From Stutzerimonas nosocomialis (lineage in GTDB: Bacteria; Pseudomonadota; Gammaproteobacteria; Pseudomonadales; Pseudomonadaceae), in NCBI RefSeq assembly GCF_005876855.1, contig NZ_QLAE01000020.1, positions 1-64,000 on the forward strand: 64,000 nt of DNA. Direction: 5' to 3'. The position numbers and the translations under genes are program-made. A model generated the notes under the pieces. It was not told where the DNA came from and searched no databases. It saw only the letters and a program-made list of their open reading frames with translations. Of the stretch, positions 15,637 through 24,359 are shown piece by piece (positions within the stretch are counted from its first letter, which is position 1; each line of letters begins with the position of its first letter).

Positions 15637-18600
15637 ATGCGCAACCTGATTCGGACCGGCCTGGCGCTCCTGGCGCTGGCCGGCTGGGGAACGAGCGCCT
15701 CCGGCGATTCGCCTGCCCAGGACGCGCTGCATGTGCAGGTGCTGACCACCGACTTCGTCCTGCAGGGCAAGTTCGACCGCCTGGCGACCTGGGCGGCAGA
15801 ATCCGGCGTCACGCTCTCGGCCACCCGGGGCGCCCTGCCCGAAGCGCACCGGGACGCGCCGCCCCCCAGCCTGTTCATCCTCGATACGCCGCGCCCTGCC
15901 GACCTCGCCGCCGTGCAGCAGGCCTTCGGTGAATCGATCGCGACGGGGAACACGCCATGGATTCGGATCGGAGGCGGCCCGCCGGCCTTCGGCCAACTGC
16001 CCGAGCCCGTGGCCAGGCGCCTGATCGCCTATTACGCCAACGGTGGCGAACGCAACCTGCGCCCTCTGTTCGCCTACCTGCGGGCCTGGCACGACGGCAC
16101 CTCCACCGAGGCGATTCCCCTGCCCACCGCGCTCGGCAAGGTCGGCTTCTACCATCCGGCGGCGGCGCAGCCCTTCGACGACCTCGACGGTTATCTGGCC
16201 TGGGCCGCCGGACGCTGGACGCCGGAGGCACCCCGGGTGGCGTTCGCCATTCACCGGGGCGCCCTCGTCGACGACCAGCTCCGGCTGATCGACGCACTGA
16301 TCGCGCGCAGCGAAGCCCTGGGGCTGGCGCCCCTGGCGTTCTGGATGGACGACCGGGCGCCCGACGCACTGGCCAGAGTCCTCGCGCCCGCGCGCAGCGA
16401 GGTGCTGGTCAACCTCCAGCACATGCAGAACGGCCCGGCGCGCCAGGCGGAATTTCTCGCGCTGAACATCCCCGTGCTGTCGACGCTGACCTTCCGCGAA
16501 GGCGACCGGGCACAATGGCTGGCGTCCCCCAGCGGTGTGTCTCCACGCACCACCGCGACGCTGCTGACGGTGCCGGAAAGTTGGGGCATGACCGATCCAC
16601 TGGTGATCGCAGCGGTGGAAGACGGCGAGCCCATGCCGATTCCGGAACAGGTGGACGCGTTGCTGCACAAGGTCGCCCGCCTCGCCCGGCTGCGTCGGCT
16701 CGCCCCTGCCGACAAGCACTTGGCACTGATGTTCTGGAACCACCCGGACGGCGAGAGGAACCTCGCCGCCTCCAACCTCAACGTGCCGCGCAGCCTCGCC
16801 CATCTCACGGTGGCGCTGCAGCAGGCCGGCCATGACGTACCGAAGACGGATGAGGCGGAGCTGATCGAGACCGCGCAGCGCCTGCTGGGCGGCTACTACC
16901 GGCCCGAATCGCTCGACGGCCTGCTCGAAGACGGCCTGGCGGTGACCCTGCCCCTGGCGGACTACCAGCGCTGGCTGGACCAGTTGCCCGACCCGAGCCG
17001 CCAGGCCCTGCTCCAGCGCTGGGGCGAGCCGGCCGACCATTGGGCCTTGCGCAAGGTCGATGGGCAGGCCCGGTTCGTCATCCCGGCCGCGCGCCTGGGC
17101 AAGCTGTTGCTGCTGCCGCAACCGCCACGCGCCGGCCGCCCCGGCGAGGCCTATCACGACAGCAAGATCCCGCCGGATCACCTCTACCTGGCGGCCTATC
17201 AGGCGGTGCGCGAAGGCTTCGAAGCCGACGCGCTCATCCATTTCGGCACCCACGGCACCCAGGAATGGCTGCCGGGCAAGGACCGCGGCCTGGCCGCGAG
17301 CGATTACCCCTTCCTGGCGCTGGGCGACCTGCCGGTGTTCTACCCCTACATTCAGGACAACATCGGCGAGGCCATCCAGGCGCGCCGCCGTGGCCGTGCC
17401 GTCATCATCAGCCACCAGACGCCCCCCTTCGCCCCCGCCGGGCTGTATGACGAGCTGCGCGACCTGCATGCGCTCATCCACGAATACCAGCAGCTCGATG
17501 AAGGGGCGGTGCGGGAGAAGACGGCCGCTAGCATCCGCCAGGCGTCCCTGCAGAGCGGGCTGACCGGCGACCTGGGCTGGGACGAGGCACGGATGCGGGC
17601 CGAACCCGAAGCCTTCCTGCAGGCGTTGCACGACCACCTTCACGCCATGGCCGAGGCCAATCTGCCGCTCGGCCTGCATACCTTCGGCGAACCGGCTTCG
17701 CCCGAGCACCGCCTGGCCACGGTGCTGCAGCAACTGGGCGAGCCCTTCCGCGAGGCGTTGGGAATCAGTGACGACGAACCCCTGGCCGAGGATCTCGCCG
17801 GACTGCAGGCGAGCCTTCCCTACCGTACCCTGCAGCGCTACGTGCGCGACGGGGAAGACCCGGCGTCGATCACCGATGCCCGGCTGCGCGAGCAGATCGA
17901 ACGGGCCCGCGTGCTCGATGCACGGCTCGCCGACCCGGGCGAAATGGAAGCCCTGCTGGCGGGGCTGGCCGGCGGCTTCGTCGCGCCCGGTCCCGGCGGC
18001 GATCCGGTACGCAATCCGGAGGTGCCCAGCGGCCGCAATCTCTACGCCTTCGAGGCGGACAAGCTGCCGACCCGCGCGGCCTACGAGGCAGGCGGCAAGG
18101 CGCTGGAACAGCTGATCGCCCGCTACCGCGACGAACACGACGGCGCGCAGCCGGAAAAGCTCGCGTTCAGCCTGTGGTCCTCCGAAGCCATGCGTCACCT
18201 CGGCATCCTCGAAAGCCAGGTCCTGCATGCGCTGGGCGTGCGGCCGGTCTGGGACGAGGGAGGACGGGTGCGTACCCTGGAGATCGTCCCGGCGGCCGAG
18301 CTCGGCAGGGCCCGGATCGACGTCGTGGTCCAGGTCACCAGCGTCTACCGCGACCAGTTCGACGGCTTCATGCGCCTGCTGGCCGATGTCGTGGAACGCC
18401 TGGCGGTGCTCGACGAACCGGGCAATGCGCTGGCCGCGAACAGCCGCGCCGTGGCCCGGCGGCTACAGGATCAGGGCATCGACGACGCCCGCGCCGAGCG
18501 CCTCTCGCAGCTGCGGATATTCGGCAACGAGCCCGGCGATTACGGCACCGGCGTGTCCCAGCTGACCCTGGACTCGACGCGCTGGGAGAACGAGTCGGCG

Positions 18601-19530
18601 CTGGCCGAGCAGTTCCTGTCGCGCCTGCAATACGGATACGGCAGCGGCAGCTGGGGCGAGAAGATCGCGGGGCAGAACCTGTTCGCCGAGCAGCTCAAGG
18701 GCGTCCAGGCCGCCGTCATGGCCCGCTCCAGCGAGCTCAACGGCGTGCTGTCGACGGACCATCCGTTCGAGTTTCTCGGCGGGCTGTCGCTCGCGGTTCG
18801 CCACCTCGATGGCGCGAGCCCGTCGCTCTACATCTCCGACCTGCGCAAGGCCGAACCCCGAACCGAAGGCGCCGCCAGCTACCTCGCCGGCGAGCTGCGC
18901 AGCCGTTACCTCAACCCGCAGTGGATCGCGGCGATGCAGCAGGAGGGCTACGCCGGAACGCTGCAGGTGCTGGACGTCGCGAACAACCTCTGGGGCTGGC
19001 AGGCCGCCGATCGCAGCATGGTCCGCGCCGATCAGTGGCAGGCCCTGCACGACACCTTCGTGATGGACCGGCGCGAGCTCGGCCTCGATGAATGGTTCGA
19101 GGCGCACAACCCCACGGCCCAGGCGCAGCTGATCGAACGCATGGCCGAGGCGATCCGCAAGGGCTACTGGGACGCATCGGACGAGACCCGCCGCGAACTG
19201 GCTGAACGCTGGCAGGCGCTCATCCGCGAGCACGGCGCCGATGGCGGCGAGCCGGTCACCCGCGAATTCATCGAAGGGATGGCCACCGGCTACGGCCTTG
19301 CGCCGGGCACGCCCCCGAACGCCGACACGCCCTCTTCCCCCGAAAACGGCACCGCCACGGCCGAGACGGTACGCGGCCAGGTGATGGAGCCGGTGGTCGA
19401 CGAGCCAGAGGAGGCGCCGAGCCCCTGGCGGCTTCTGCTCGGCCTCGCGGTCCTGGTGGCCTGCCTGCTGGCCGGCGCCCTGCGCCAGCTCCATGCCAAC
19501 CGGCGCGTGCCGGGCCCCCTGAACGAATGA
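15637..19530 (+). CDS. Exported, membrane-anchored CobN-like chelatase subunit
   Basis: A 1297-aa homologue of CobN and the magnesium chelatase H subunit, which hold the tetrapyrrole during metal insertion. Family landmarks include LALMFWNHPDGERNLAASNLNVP, ALIHFGTHGTQEWLPGKD, IGEAIQARRRGRAVIISHQTPP and DYGTGVSQLTLDSTRWENE. Unlike cytoplasmic CobN it begins with a signal peptide (about 1-23) and ends with one membrane segment (WRLLLGLAVLVACLLAGAL), so the body should be periplasmic. No ATPase partners (CobS/CobT, ChlI/ChlD) are nearby; instead ExbB-like and DUF2149 genes follow. It may extract metal from an imported tetrapyrrole or chelate using proton-motive force. HmuS-type proteins of Bacteroidota share this architecture (recalled). 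Confidence 0.9.
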   Translation: MRNLIRTGLALLALAGWGTSASGDSPAQDALHVQVLTTDFVLQGKFDRLATWAAESGVTLSATRGALPEAHRDAPPPSLFILDTPRPADLAAVQQAFGESIATGNTPWIRIGGGPPAFGQLPEPVARRLIAYYANGGERNLRPLFAYLRAWHDGTSTEAIPLPTALGKVGFYHPAAAQPFDDLDGYLAWAAGRWTPEAPRVAFAIHRGALVDDQLRLIDALIARSEALGLAPLAFWMDDRAPDALARVLAPARSEVLVNLQHMQNGPARQAEFLALNIPVLSTLTFREGDRAQWLASPSGVSPRTTATLLTVPESWGMTDPLVIAAVEDGEPMPIPEQVDALLHKVARLARLRRLAPADKHLALMFWNHPDGERNLAASNLNVPRSLAHLTVALQQAGHDVPKTDEAELIETAQRLLGGYYRPESLDGLLEDGLAVTLPLADYQRWLDQLPDPSRQALLQRWGEPADHWALRKVDGQARFVIPAARLGKLLLLPQPPRAGRPGEAYHDSKIPPDHLYLAAYQAVREGFEADALIHFGTHGTQEWLPGKDRGLAASDYPFLALGDLPVFYPYIQDNIGEAIQARRRGRAVIISHQTPPFAPAGLYDELRDLHALIHEYQQLDEGAVREKTAASIRQASLQSGLTGDLGWDEARMRAEPEAFLQALHDHLHAMAEANLPLGLHTFGEPASPEHRLATVLQQLGEPFREALGISDDEPLAEDLAGLQASLPYRTLQRYVRDGEDPASITDARLREQIERARVLDARLADPGEMEALLAGLAGGFVAPGPGGDPVRNPEVPSGRNLYAFEADKLPTRAAYEAGGKALEQLIARYRDEHDGAQPEKLAFSLWSSEAMRHLGILESQVLHALGVRPVWDEGGRVRTLEIVPAAELGRARIDVVVQVTSVYRDQFDGFMRLLADVVERLAVLDEPGNALAANSRAVARRLQDQGIDDARAERLSQLRIFGNEPGDYGTGVSQLTLDSTRWENESALAEQFLSRLQYGYGSGSWGEKIAGQNLFAEQLKGVQAAVMARSSELNGVLSTDHPFEFLGGLSLAVRHLDGASPSLYISDLRKAEPRTEGAASYLAGELRSRYLNPQWIAAMQQEGYAGTLQVLDVANNLWGWQAADRSMVRADQWQALHDTFVMDRRELGLDEWFEAHNPTAQAQLIERMAEAIRKGYWDASDETRRELAERWQALIREHGADGGEPVTREFIEGMATGYGLAPGTPPNADTPSSPENGTATAETVRGQVMEPVVDEPEEAPSPWRLLLGLAVLVACLLAGALRQLHANRRVPGPLNE

Positions 19531-19558
19531 ATGAATCCGAACAAGCGAACCGAGCCCC

Positions 19559-20035
19559 ATGAACGCACTTGAAACCAGCCTTTACGAACTCACCCGCATC
19601 TTCCTCGTGCCCGTCCTGCTGCTGATCCTGGCGGCGCTGGCCTATGCCTTCCTCGCCCTGGGCAGCTTCGCCATGGAAGCCTGGCAGCGCCGCAGCGGGC
19701 GTTACCGCTCCGTGCTCGCGGCCCACCAGGCGGCCAGCGGCGGCACCAGCGACGACCTCGAACTCTGGATCATGCAACGCCTGGAATGGTTGCGCGTGAC
19801 CTCCCGCAGCGCGCCGATGCTCGGCCTGGTCGCCACCATGATCCCCATGGGCCCGGCGCTGCTGGCATTGACCCAGAGCGACGCGAAAGGCATCGGCGAG
19901 AATCTGGTGGTCGCCTTTTCCTCGGTGATCCTCGCGCTCATCGCCTCGAGCATCACCTTCTTCGTCCTCACCGTGCGGCGCCGCTGGCTGCTGCAGGAAC
20001 TGCGGGCGATCGAACGCGCCGGAGCGGTGCTCTGA
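19559..20035 (+). CDS. MotA/TolQ/ExbB-like proton channel subunit
   Basis: A 158-aa inner-membrane protein, shorter than ExbB (about 240 aa). Three hydrophobic segments are visible: about 15-37, about 87-105 (SAPMLGLVATMIPMGPALLAL, the conserved ExbB/TolQ core) and about 115-137 (LVVAFSSVILALIASSITFFVL). ExbB, TolQ and MotA form pentameric proton channels that drive a periplasmic partner. The usual ExbD partner is replaced by the DUF2149 protein that overlaps its stop. Ribosome-site match is poor. It probably energises the CobN-like protein or the receptor. Confidence 0.88.
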   Translation: MNALETSLYELTRIFLVPVLLLILAALAYAFLALGSFAMEAWQRRSGRYRSVLAAHQAASGGTSDDLELWIMQRLEWLRVTSRSAPMLGLVATMIPMGPALLALTQSDAKGIGENLVVAFSSVILALIASSITFFVLTVRRRWLLQELRAIERAGAVL

Positions 20036-20358
20036 TGCGCTTTCTCGACCATGACGACGACGATGATCCGCTCCTTTCGGTGGTCAACCTGATCGACCTG
20101 TTCCTGGTGGTGATCGGCATTCTGCTGATCGTCATCGTGCAGAACCCGCTCAACCCCTTCAGCCAGGATCGCGTGGTGGTGATCGAGAACCCGGGCGAGG
20201 CGAACATGCGGATGCTCATCAAGGAAGGCCAGGAACTCACCCAGTATGAGTCCAGCGGTGAGATCGGCGAGGGCCAGGGTGCCAAGGCGGGCATCACCTA
20301 CCGCCTGAACGACGGGCGCATGATCTATGTCCCCGAAGGGGTGACGCCCACCCCGTGA
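20035..20358 (+). CDS. DUF2149 protein, ExbD-like partner
   Basis: A 107-aa protein starting at the ATG that shares its A with the stop of the ExbB-like gene (TGATG). An acidic cytoplasmic N-terminus (DHDDDDDP) precedes one membrane helix (about residues 15-36, VVNLIDLFLVVIGILLIVIV), then a roughly 70-residue periplasmic domain with GITYRLNDGRMIYVP. The layout of short cytoplasmic tail, helix beginning with an Asp and periplasmic domain is that of ExbD/TolR/MotB. Family members co-occur with CobN-like proteins. Last gene of the second zinc-starvation operon. Confidence 0.88.
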   Translation: MRFLDHDDDDDPLLSVVNLIDLFLVVIGILLIVIVQNPLNPFSQDRVVVIENPGEANMRMLIKEGQELTQYESSGEIGEGQGAKAGITYRLNDGRMIYVPEGVTPTP

Positions 20359-20652
20359 CGCGGCCGCGCTGCGAGTCGGTCGGCCGCGGCTCGACGCTCC
20401 GGCCGAACCAGCGCATGCACTCGTCACTCCCGCGCTTTCACCTCTATATAAGGAAGGGCCTCAGGCAGGCCCGCCCCGATGCCGGATGGGCGCCGCTCGC
20501 CCGCCCATTCTCCTTCCGGCCCCGCGCCACCGCGCCTTCAGGGATGCCGCCATCGGCGGCCTTTGGGCTGCCGAGCCGACGAACCTGCGGGTAACGCCCG
20601 CAATCCCGCGACCCTGCGGGCCTGTCACCTGTGCCCGCTACCGAGCGTAACG

Positions 20653-20666
20653 CTTCGTGCACGAAG
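20653..20666. promoter_or_regulatory. 14-bp perfect palindrome
   Basis: CTTCGTGCACGAAG is a perfect palindrome about 165 bases upstream of the sigma54-like promoter at 20829. It may bind a dimeric regulator; which one is unknown. Confidence 0.4.
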
Positions 20667-20689
20667 TTGTGGCGTGACGGTGTTGATAG

Positions 20690-20705
20690 GTACCGCATGG
20701 GTGCA
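20690..20705 (-). promoter_or_regulatory. NtrC-like enhancer site, catabolic operon
   Basis: On the minus strand this reads TGCACCCATGCGGTAC, close to the NtrC pattern GCAC-N7-GTGC with one mismatch in the second half. The same sequence with an exact GTGC (TGCACCCATGCAGTGC) lies upstream of the porin gene at 35491-35506. It is 124 bases upstream of the sigma54-like promoter. Confidence 0.45.
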
Positions 20706-20743
20706 CGACCCGCCCCGCTTCCCTGCCGAACCGTCTCTTCTGT

Positions 20744-20762
20744 GAAACGAATCACGCGTTTC
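20744..20762. promoter_or_regulatory. GAAACG inverted repeat, possible regulator site
   Basis: GAAACG (20744-20749) and CGTTTC (20757-20762) flank seven bases. IclR-family proteins bind such short inverted repeats and the operon encodes one, so this is a candidate operator. Evidence is pattern only. Confidence 0.35.
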
Positions 20763-20828
20763 GTCTGTGAAATAAATAAGTCACTGATCTGCAACGATTT
20801 TTATTTAAGGCCCAAATCGGCCGTTCAC

Positions 20829-20844
20829 TGGCATTGTTCATGCT
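20829..20844 (+). promoter_or_regulatory. Sigma54-like promoter of catabolic operon
   Basis: TGGCATTGTTCATGCT has GG and GC separated by exactly ten bases and the TGGCA...TGCT ends of a -24/-12 promoter. It is 43 bases upstream of the ABC ATPase start. Sixteen bases after TGC comes TATATGAAAC; the same arrangement recurs before the porin gene. Confidence 0.6.
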
Positions 20845-20885
20845 TAAGACAACGTACCGTATATGAAACGAACCAGAGACTATTC

Positions 20886-21737
20886 ATGGCCATTTCCGAA
20901 CTCCAGGCGTACCGCACCTCACCGGCTTCCGTGACCAGCCGCACGACGTCCGCCCCCGTCGAGATCGAATTTCGTGGCGTCGCAAAGTCCTTTCCCAAGA
21001 AGGGCAGCCCGGACGCGATGCCCGTGGTTCAAGAGGTGAATTTCAGCATTCGGCGCGGCGAAGTGGTGTCGATCATCGGCCCGTCCGGCTGCGGCAAGAG
21101 CACCATGCTCAACATGGGCTCGGGTCTCTACATGCCGAGCGCAGGCGAGGTGTTCATCTCCGGCGAGAAGGTCAGCGGGCCGGTGCGCAAGGTCGCCTTC
21201 ATGCTGCAGAAGGACCTGCTGATGCCCTGGCGGACCATTCGCCGCAACATCGAACTGGGCCTGGAGATCGAAGGCGTGCCGAGCGCGCGTCGCGCCGAAG
21301 TCGCCAACGCGTTGCTGGTCAAGTGCCATCTGGAAGGCTTCGGCGACCACTACCCCTTCCAGCTCTCCGGCGGGATGCGCCAGCGCGCCGCGCTGGCTCG
21401 CACCCTGGCCATCGACCCGCAGGTGCTGTTCCTCGACGAGCCGTTCTCGGCGCTCGATGCGCAGACCAAGATGATCCTGCAGCAGGACCTGGCCCTGATG
21501 CTTCACGAACAGCAGAAGACCGCGCTGTTCATCACCCATGACCTCGTCGAGGCGATCGCCATGTCCGATCGCATCCTGGTCATGAGCGCCCGCCCCGGGA
21601 CGCTCATCGAAGAAATCAAAGTGAATCTGCCGCTACGCGAGAACCCGCTCGAACGCCGCAAGCTTCCGGAGATCGGCCCCCTGGCCGGGCGCCTGATGGA
21701 GCTGCTCAAGGTTGGCGAGAGCACGGATCTGCACTGA
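20886..21737 (+). CDS. ABC transporter ATPase, nitrate/sulfonate/taurine type
   Basis: A 283-aa ATPase of the SsuB/TauB/NrtD class. Walker A is GPSGCGKST, the Q-loop lies in FMLQKDLLMPW, the signature is LSGGMRQR and Walker B is VLFLDEPFSALD, with a switch His in FITHD. ATG at 20886 is taken because the ABC core begins about 25 residues later; the frame stays open upstream without homology. First gene of an operon that continues to 35357. With the next two genes it forms a three-part importer for a small organic solute. The order matches PAO1 PA3514 onward (recalled). Confidence 0.93.
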   Translation: MAISELQAYRTSPASVTSRTTSAPVEIEFRGVAKSFPKKGSPDAMPVVQEVNFSIRRGEVVSIIGPSGCGKSTMLNMGSGLYMPSAGEVFISGEKVSGPVRKVAFMLQKDLLMPWRTIRRNIELGLEIEGVPSARRAEVANALLVKCHLEGFGDHYPFQLSGGMRQRAALARTLAIDPQVLFLDEPFSALDAQTKMILQQDLALMLHEQQKTALFITHDLVEAIAMSDRILVMSARPGTLIEEIKVNLPLRENPLERRKLPEIGPLAGRLMELLKVGESTDLH

Positions 21738-21763
21738 ACACGCATCCCTTTTCGGAGACGAGC

Positions 21764-22771
21764 ATGAGCAAGAATTTCGCTGCACGTGTGGGCAAGCACG
21801 CCCTTCTGGCCGTGGCCCTGAGTACCGCCCTGGGCGCCCAGGCGGCCGATCTGAAGAAGATCACCTACCTGCTGCCGGCCCCGCCGAACTCCCCGGCCTT
21901 CGCGCCCTGGATCATTGCCCAGCACAAGGGCTACTACGGCGAGAAAGGCCTGCAGGTGACCTTCGTCGCCGGCAAGGGCGGCGTCGACGTGGCCAAGCAG
22001 ATCGGTGCGGGCAACGCCCTGGTCGGCGGCGCCCTCGGTGACACCCCCATCGTGGTGCGCGCCAACGGCGTCCCGGTCAAGGCCGTGGCGGTGCTCGGCG
22101 CCGGCGGCGTGACCATGGTCGCCACCGATGCCGACCAGAAGATCGACTCCATCGCCGCGCTCAAGGGCAAGACCATGACCGTGATGTCCTACTCGGACAC
22201 CACCTACTACGCGCTGCTCGCCTCGCTGAAGAAGGCCGGTCTCTCGGCCAACGACGTCAACGTGCAGGCCGCCGGGCCCGCCGGCGTCTGGCAGCTGTTC
22301 TCGGCCAAGAAAGCCGTGGCCATGGCCGGCGTGCCGGACTGGGTGGTGAGCGCCGAGGAAGCCGGCGTGAACGTCCGCCTGATCCCGCAGACGGAGATCT
22401 TCGAGAGCATGGCCCAGGCGATCCTCGCCTCGGACAAGGCGATCGAGAGCCAGCCCGAGGTGGTCGGCGGCGTGGTCCAGGCCACCCTGCGCGGCATGCG
22501 CGACATCATGCAGGACCCCGCGGCTGCGGCCGTCACCTTCGCCGAGGCCGTGCCCTCCTACAAGGGCAAGGAAGCGAGCCTGGAGAAGATCTTCAGCCTC
22601 TACCGCGAACACGTCTACGCCGACCAGGCCACGCCCGGAAAAATCGATCCGCAGCGCCTGGAAAGCGTCCGCCAGTTCTACGTCAGCGAGGGCATCGTCA
22701 CTCGCGAGACGCCCCTGGACGAGCTCTACACCAACCAGTTCGTGGAGGCGGCCCAGGTCGCCACGAAATAA
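21764..22771 (+). CDS. ABC transporter substrate-binding protein, NMT1/SsuA-like
   Basis: A 335-aa periplasmic binding protein. The signal peptide ends at about residue 27 (GAQAADLKK). The NMT1 core is visible: FAPWIIAQHKGYYGEKGLQVTFVAGKGGVDVAKQIGAGNALVGGALGDTP, and KGKTMTVMSYSDTTYY in the first lobe. Family ligands include taurine, alkanesulfonates, nitrate, thiamine precursors and aromatic acids; the ligand here is unknown. Genes downstream imply it is catabolised oxidatively with ammonia handling. Confidence 0.9.
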   Translation: MSKNFAARVGKHALLAVALSTALGAQAADLKKITYLLPAPPNSPAFAPWIIAQHKGYYGEKGLQVTFVAGKGGVDVAKQIGAGNALVGGALGDTPIVVRANGVPVKAVAVLGAGGVTMVATDADQKIDSIAALKGKTMTVMSYSDTTYYALLASLKKAGLSANDVNVQAAGPAGVWQLFSAKKAVAMAGVPDWVVSAEEAGVNVRLIPQTEIFESMAQAILASDKAIESQPEVVGGVVQATLRGMRDIMQDPAAAAVTFAEAVPSYKGKEASLEKIFSLYREHVYADQATPGKIDPQRLESVRQFYVSEGIVTRETPLDELYTNQFVEAAQVATK

Positions 22772-22801
22772 CGCTCCCGCCGTTCGAAAGGTACGTCGTC
22801 G

Positions 22802-23578
22802 ATGAAAAGCCTCAACAACCCGGTGGCTGGCAGCCTGATCCTGCTGGCCGTGTTCCTCGCACTCTGGCAATGGGGCCCGGGCCTCATGGGCATGCCCGAA
22901 TTCGTCATGCCCAACCTGACCCGCGTGATCGCCGAGTTCGGCGCGATGTGGCAGCACAGCAACCTGCTGGAGCACACCCTGATCACCGCGTTCGAAATCA
23001 TCGTGGGCTTCGCCCTGGGGGCACTGCTGGGCATCCTCATCGGCGTCAGCCTCGGCCTCTCGCCGAATGCCGAGGCCATTCTCTCGCCCTACATCCTCGC
23101 GCTGCAGATCGCGCCGAAGGTGGCCTTCGCCCCGCTGTTCGTGATGTGGCTGGGCTACACCATCTACCCGAAGATTCTCATCGCGATCCTGATCGTGTTC
23201 TTCCCGGTGATGATCAACGTGCTCTCGGCGATCCGCACCGTCGATCCGGACATGGTCAACCTGGTCCGCGCGATGAACGCCAACCGCTGGCAGATCTTCC
23301 GCCTGGTGGAGTTCCCCTCGGCCATGGCCGCGCTGTTCTCCGGGTTGCGCATTGCCTCCACCCTGGCGGTGATCGGCGTGACCGTGGGCGAGCTGGTCGG
23401 CGGCAACAAGGGCCTCGGCTTCCTGCTGGTGAACTCCGAGGGCCAGGGCAACACCGCCGGCGTGTTCGTCGCCATCGTCATGCTGACCCTGATCGGCGTG
23501 CTGGCCTACGCGGCGGTGGTCTGGGCGGAGAAGCGCGTCCTGCACTACCTGCCCAAAGCCAACCTGAGCACGGTGTGA
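22802..23578 (+). CDS. ABC transporter permease, SsuC/TauC type
   Basis: A 258-aa inner-membrane permease with about six hydrophobic segments. The BPD_transp_1 coupling region, SAIRTVDPDMVNLVRAMNANRWQIFRLVEFPSAMAALFSGLRIAS, contains the EAA-like loop that docks on the ATPase. It follows the binding-protein gene by 30 bases and completes the importer. Confidence 0.93.
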   Translation: MKSLNNPVAGSLILLAVFLALWQWGPGLMGMPEFVMPNLTRVIAEFGAMWQHSNLLEHTLITAFEIIVGFALGALLGILIGVSLGLSPNAEAILSPYILALQIAPKVAFAPLFVMWLGYTIYPKILIAILIVFFPVMINVLSAIRTVDPDMVNLVRAMNANRWQIFRLVEFPSAMAALFSGLRIASTLAVIGVTVGELVGGNKGLGFLLVNSEGQGNTAGVFVAIVMLTLIGVLAYAAVVWAEKRVLHYLPKANLSTV

Positions 23579-23589
23579 GGGAGCCGATC

Positions 23590-24345
23590 ATGCACAACCT
23601 TCTCAATGGTCGCCGCGTACTGGTCACCGGCGGCGCCCGCGGGCTGGGCCTGGCCTTCGCCGAGGCGATCGCCGGCGCCGGCGCCCGGGTGGTCATCGCC
23701 GACATCCTCGCCGAACCGCTCGAGGCGGCGGCGCAGAACCTGCGCCAACGCGACCTCGACGTGCAGGCGCTGCGGCTGGACCTGGCCGACCCGGCCTCGG
23801 TCGAGGCGTGCGCCGCCCGGACCGTCGAACTGCTCGGCGGGCTGGACGGGCTGGTCAACAACGCCTCGATCACCAATTCCGGCGGCAAGGGCCTGGACGA
23901 GCTGGAGATCGAGATGTTCGACCGGGTCCTGCAGGTGAACGTGCGCGGCACCTGGCTGATGACCCGGGCCTGCCTGCCGGCCCTGCGCGCCAGCGGTCGC
24001 GGCGCGGTGGTCAACCTGGCGTCCGACACGCCGCTGTGGGGCGCGCCGAACCTGCTGGCCTACGTGGCCAGCAAGGGCGCGGTCATCGCCATGACCCGCT
24101 CGATCGCCCGCGAGGTCGGCGACGACGGCGTCACCGTCAATGCCATCGCGCCCGGTCTGGTGGAAGTGGAAGCCACCGCCTACGTACCCGAGGCCCGCCA
24201 CCAGCACTACAAGCAGCACCGGGCGATCCGGCGCGCGCAACTTCCCGAGGACGTGAACGGCGCGGTGCTGTTCGCCCTCTCCGACCTTTCCCGCTTCATC
24301 ACTGGACAGACCCTGCCGGTAAACGGCGGGTTCGTCATGCCTTGA
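23590..24345 (+). CDS. Short-chain dehydrogenase/reductase
   Basis: A 251-aa classical SDR. NAD(P) motif TGGARGLG is at about residues 13-20, NNAS near 90, and the catalytic set is Ser145, Tyr158 and Lys162 (YVASK). It ends SRFITGQTLPVNGGFVMP, typical of the class. ATG at 23590 lies 11 bases after the permease stop; the longer open frame upstream is antisense or out-of-frame coding. It presumably oxidises a hydroxy intermediate of the pathway. Confidence 0.92.
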   Translation: MHNLLNGRRVLVTGGARGLGLAFAEAIAGAGARVVIADILAEPLEAAAQNLRQRDLDVQALRLDLADPASVEACAARTVELLGGLDGLVNNASITNSGGKGLDELEIEMFDRVLQVNVRGTWLMTRACLPALRASGRGAVVNLASDTPLWGAPNLLAYVASKGAVIAMTRSIAREVGDDGVTVNAIAPGLVEVEATAYVPEARHQHYKQHRAIRRAQLPEDVNGAVLFALSDLSRFITGQTLPVNGGFVMP

Positions 24346-24359
24346 CCTGGAGAACCGAC

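Larger units (their letters stand above)
20359..20885. other. Regulatory intergenic region between CobN operon and catabolic operon
   Basis: About 527 bases without a gene. The left part holds hairpins without T tracts: GGGCCT/AGGCCC (20456-20461 with 20467-20472) and GCCGCC/GGCGGC (20546-20551 with 20555-20560), the latter followed by CTTT, which may end the CobN operon. The right part contains the palindrome, enhancer-like site, inverted repeat and sigma54-like promoter listed separately. Confidence 0.6.

Noticed and set aside
13692-15953. 753-aa minus-strand frame
   Set aside because: Antisense to the TonB receptor, typical long mirror frame in GC-rich DNA.
15580-18228. 882-aa minus-strand frame
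   Set aside because: Antisense shadow of the CobN-like gene; Arg/Gly/Gln-rich and without domain motifs.
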